A DNA stretch of 7,249 nucleotides, from positions 1 through 7,249 of the forward strand of contig JAPUJL010000171.1 of NCBI GenBank assembly GCA_027296185.1, in the 5' to 3' direction. Positions 5,484-7,249 of the stretch are shown piece after piece. Positions within the stretch are counted from its first letter, which is position 1. Each line of letters opens with the position of its first letter. A model generated the notes under the pieces. The model saw only the letters and a program-made list of their open reading frames with translations, searched no databases and was not told the DNA's origin. Both the position numbers and the translations under genes were made by a program. This DNA is from SAR324 cluster bacterium (GTDB lineage: Bacteria > SAR324 > JACQKK01).

Positions 5484-6332
5484 ATGAAGGTCGGCATCAC
5501 CCAGTTCGTCACGGATCGAACGATCGACATCGTTTCCCTGGCCCGCCACTGCGAGCGGCTGGGGTTCGAATCCCTCTGGGTGCCCGAGCACCCGGTCGTT
5601 CCCGTGGACATGACCACGCCCTTCCCCGGCAGCGCGGACGGGAAGCTGCCCGACTTTTACAAGCGTCTGATGGATCCGTTCGTCGGCCTGGCCGCCGCGG
5701 CGGGCGCCACGGAGAAGATCCTGCTGGGCACGGGCATCTGCCTGGTGCCCGAGCGCAATCCCCTGTACACCGCCAAGGAGGTGGCGACGGTGGACCGGGT
5801 CTCCAACGGCCGCTTCCTCTTCGGCATCGGCGCGGGGTGGATCGGCGAGGAGGCGGAGGTCTTCGGCGTGGACTTTCCCCGGCGCTGGACCCAGACGCGG
5901 GAGCACGTGCAGGCCCTCAAGGTGCTGTGGAGCGAGGAGCATCCGGAATTCCACGGCAAGTACGTGGATTTCCCCAAGGTCTGGTGTTACCCCAAGCCCA
6001 TTCAGCAACCCCATCCGCCGATCCTGATCGCCGGCGAGCTGGAGCGAATGGCGGCGCGGGTCGCCGACTACGGCGACGGGTGGATTCCGCGTGGCCGGGC
6101 CATCGACCCGGCCGGGGTCGAGCAGGGCCGGGCGCGTATCGCCGGGTTGTACCGGGAGCGGGGACGCGATCCGGCGCAACTGACCGTCTCGATCTATGGC
6201 GCCGACCCGGACCGCGAATCCAACCGCCGGTTCGCCGATGCCGGGACGGACCGCGTGGTGCACATGCTCCCCAGCAAGGGCGAGGCGGAGACCGTGAAGC
6301 AACTGGAGCAATGGGCCGCCGAACTGCTTTGA
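5484..6332 (+). CDS. LLM-class (luciferase-like) flavin/F420-dependent oxidoreductase, TIGR03619-like
   Basis: The 282-residue protein belongs to the bacterial-luciferase-like monooxygenase superfamily, a TIM barrel that binds FMN or coenzyme F420. Typical features in order are: the N-terminal MKVGITQF strand; HCERLGFESLWVPEH (22-36); the conserved stretch ILLGTGICLVPERNPLYTAK (79-98); EVATVDRVSNGRFLFGIGAGW (99-119) with a following Glu pair; a loop around FHGKYVDFP (156-164); KPIQQPHPPILIAG (171-184); and DYGDGWIP (195-202). These match proteins annotated as probable F420-dependent oxidoreductases of the TIGR03619 type. Length is normal and the ends are intact. ATG 5484 follows AAAAGGA at good spacing. 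Whether F420 or FMN is used cannot be decided; many proteobacterial members lack an obvious F420 supply. It is divergent from the VOC gene. The substrate is unknown. Confidence 0.88.
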   Translation: MKVGITQFVTDRTIDIVSLARHCERLGFESLWVPEHPVVPVDMTTPFPGSADGKLPDFYKRLMDPFVGLAAAAGATEKILLGTGICLVPERNPLYTAKEVATVDRVSNGRFLFGIGAGWIGEEAEVFGVDFPRRWTQTREHVQALKVLWSEEHPEFHGKYVDFPKVWCYPKPIQQPHPPILIAGELERMAARVADYGDGWIPRGRAIDPAGVEQGRARIAGLYRERGRDPAQLTVSIYGADPDRESNRRFADAGTDRVVHMLPSKGEAETVKQLEQWAAELL

Positions 6333-6406
6333 GCCCGGAGTGCCGCCCCCGGCCATGACCCGCCCCAACGGAGCCCTTCGCAATCCGACGATCTCGGCAC
6401 CCGGGA

Positions 6407-6430
6407 CGGTGCGGACGGCGGCCCGCACCG
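6407..6430 (+). terminator. Strong GC hairpin between the LLM gene and the downstream exported-protein gene
   Basis: CGGTGCGG at 6407-6414 pairs perfectly with CCGCACCG at 6423-6430 around an 8-nt loop, 75 bp after the LLM stop codon and 60 bp before the preferred start of the next gene. There is no T-run after it, so it may be a weak or factor-assisted terminator, an attenuator in the leader of the next gene, or an mRNA-stabilising stem. Its presence supports treating 6333-6489 as non-coding. Confidence 0.4.
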
Positions 6431-6489
6431 AATCGGTCCGAGCGGAGCGCGGCGTCCGTCCCGCGTTGGGCGCTCCACCCCGCGGATGC

Positions 6490-7176
6490 GTGCGGCGCCA
6501 CGGGTGGCGCGCCGCCCTGGCGGTAGGGGCTGTCTGGATCGGCATGGTCTTGGGCGTTTCTCCGGCCGGCGCCCAGTCCAGCGACGCGGACATCGCCCCG
6601 GGCTTCGGCCTGGTCGTGGGCGAGGGGCGGACGGAAAACGACGCCACGATCCGCCGTTTCGGGTTTACCTCCCGGCGCCTGAGCGACAACAACCGGATGG
6701 GCTCCCTGGCCCTGATCTATGAGGAGCACCAGAACGGGCTGGCCTTCTCGCGGCTGGATGACAGCGTCGCCAGGGATGACGTCGATTTGCGGTACCAGTC
6801 CATCTTTGGCGAGTTAAAGCGCTACTTTCCCGTCGGCGGCAACTTTTTTTACTACTGGGGGCTGCGCGGCGGCTACACGCGGGTGCAGGGCCGAATCGAC
6901 CGGGGGCCGGGGCAGAAAGACGAAAAGTTCGAGGAGGATTCCTTCGCGCCGCTGGCCCTACTGGCCTTGCCGTTCGTGTTGGAGAACCCGGGGTTTCTAC
7001 TGTTGGCGTTCGTGGATGGCGCGTCGCTGGGAATCGTGGTGGACCTGGTGCCGGAGCATATTTGGCTGGACCTGCAGTTCGGCTCGGTGGTGCTGCCCCG
7101 CCACCGGGATCGGTTCGTGGTGCTGGAGGAGCTTTTCTCCGTGACCCAGACGCTGCAATTGGTGATCGCGTTTTGA
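6490..7176 (+). CDS. Exported protein, probable outer-membrane beta-barrel
   Basis: No named family is recognised. The preferred start is GTG 6490, giving MRRHGWR, a hydrophobic core (about residues 8-23) and a signal-peptidase I site after SPAGA (28/29); the product is 228 residues. The frame is open further upstream (GTG 6340, ATG 6355), but that 50-residue extension is Arg/Pro/Gly-rich, would place the signal sequence internally and crosses a strong hairpin. No good ribosome-binding site is seen for either choice, so the start is uncertain. The mature protein alternates aromatic and polar residues (for example YQSIFGELKRYF, 102-113, and NFFYYWGLRGGY, 118-129) and ends TLQLVIAF, with the terminal Phe and alternating hydrophobics of a BAM-recognised outer-membrane strand. 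The segment at 152-175 is unusually hydrophobic for a barrel. It follows the LLM gene at 157 bp and may or may not share its transcript. Confidence 0.72.
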   Translation: MRRHGWRAALAVGAVWIGMVLGVSPAGAQSSDADIAPGFGLVVGEGRTENDATIRRFGFTSRRLSDNNRMGSLALIYEEHQNGLAFSRLDDSVARDDVDLRYQSIFGELKRYFPVGGNFFYYWGLRGGYTRVQGRIDRGPGQKDEKFEEDSFAPLALLALPFVLENPGFLLLAFVDGASLGIVVDLVPEHIWLDLQFGSVVLPRHRDRFVVLEELFSVTQTLQLVIAF

Positions 7177-7239
7177 CCGGACCGCCGGCCATTCCCGCCG
7201 TACCGCCACAGTCGCGCAGCCGAATTTCACCGATCCGCG

Positions 7240-7245
7240 TACAAT
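7240..7245 (+). promoter_or_regulatory. Possible -10 element for a gene beyond the window
   Basis: TACAAT, one base from the TATAAT consensus, lies at the right edge of the window, 64 bp after the last stop codon. No good -35 box is found 16-18 bp upstream. It would serve a plus-strand gene starting past position 7249. Weak, reported because little else is in the final 73 bp. Confidence 0.2.
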
Positions 7246-7249
7246 AGAC

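Noticed and set aside
5264..5617. N-terminal extension of the VOC frame
   Set aside because: It would overlap the divergent LLM gene by more than 130 bp and has no domain. A better start with a ribosome-binding site exists at 5263.
5304..6692. Minus-strand open frame of 462 codons opposite the LLM gene
   Set aside because: Antisense to a clear LLM oxidoreductase and composed of Arg/Gly/Pro-rich sequence typical of shadows.

Overview
The window is about 7.2 kb of high-GC DNA (roughly two thirds G+C by eye). It comes from a Gram-negative bacterium: two predicted exported proteins look like outer-membrane beta-barrels, one with a C-terminal phenylalanine. Shine-Dalgarno sequences, short gene spacing and GC-rich codon use fit a proteobacterium, but nothing fixes the genus. 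I see no tRNA, rRNA, CRISPR array, transposase, integrase or phage gene.

Layout. (1) Positions 2-1538, plus strand: the 3' end of a basic single-pass membrane protein, then a 303-residue integral membrane protein made of four DUF350-type repeats. (2) Positions 1539-1668: a short convergent gap with a strong GC hairpin. (3) Positions 1669-2295, minus strand: a small exported protein, probably an outer-membrane barrel, preceded by a 325-bp gene-free stretch rich in hairpins (2296-2620). (4) Positions 2621-4417, minus strand: a two-gene operon encoding a ferredoxin with four [4Fe-4S] sites and an FAD/NAD(P) oxidoreductase. Their sizes and motifs match the AorA and AorC subunits of NAD-linked tungsten aldehyde oxidoreductases, but no catalytic AorB gene is present. 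(5) Positions 4628-5263, minus strand: a VOC (glyoxalase-like) domain between basic, low-complexity ends; its first codons form a 24-bp tandem repeat. (6) Positions 5484-6332, plus strand: a luciferase-like (LLM) flavin/F420-type oxidoreductase, divergent from the VOC gene. (7) Positions 6490-7176, plus strand: a second exported barrel-like protein.

How the genes may work together. The ferredoxin and the FAD protein almost certainly form one electron-transfer module between NAD(P)H and an unseen enzyme. The VOC and LLM genes share a divergent intergenic region, but a common pathway is not shown. The membrane proteins at the left and the two exported proteins have no visible functional link to the redox genes.

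I found no clear new defence, mobile or RNA system. The best leads are the Aor-like pair without a catalytic subunit, the VOC protein with basic tails and a repeat at its start, the four-repeat DUF350 protein, and the structured gap at 2296-2620.
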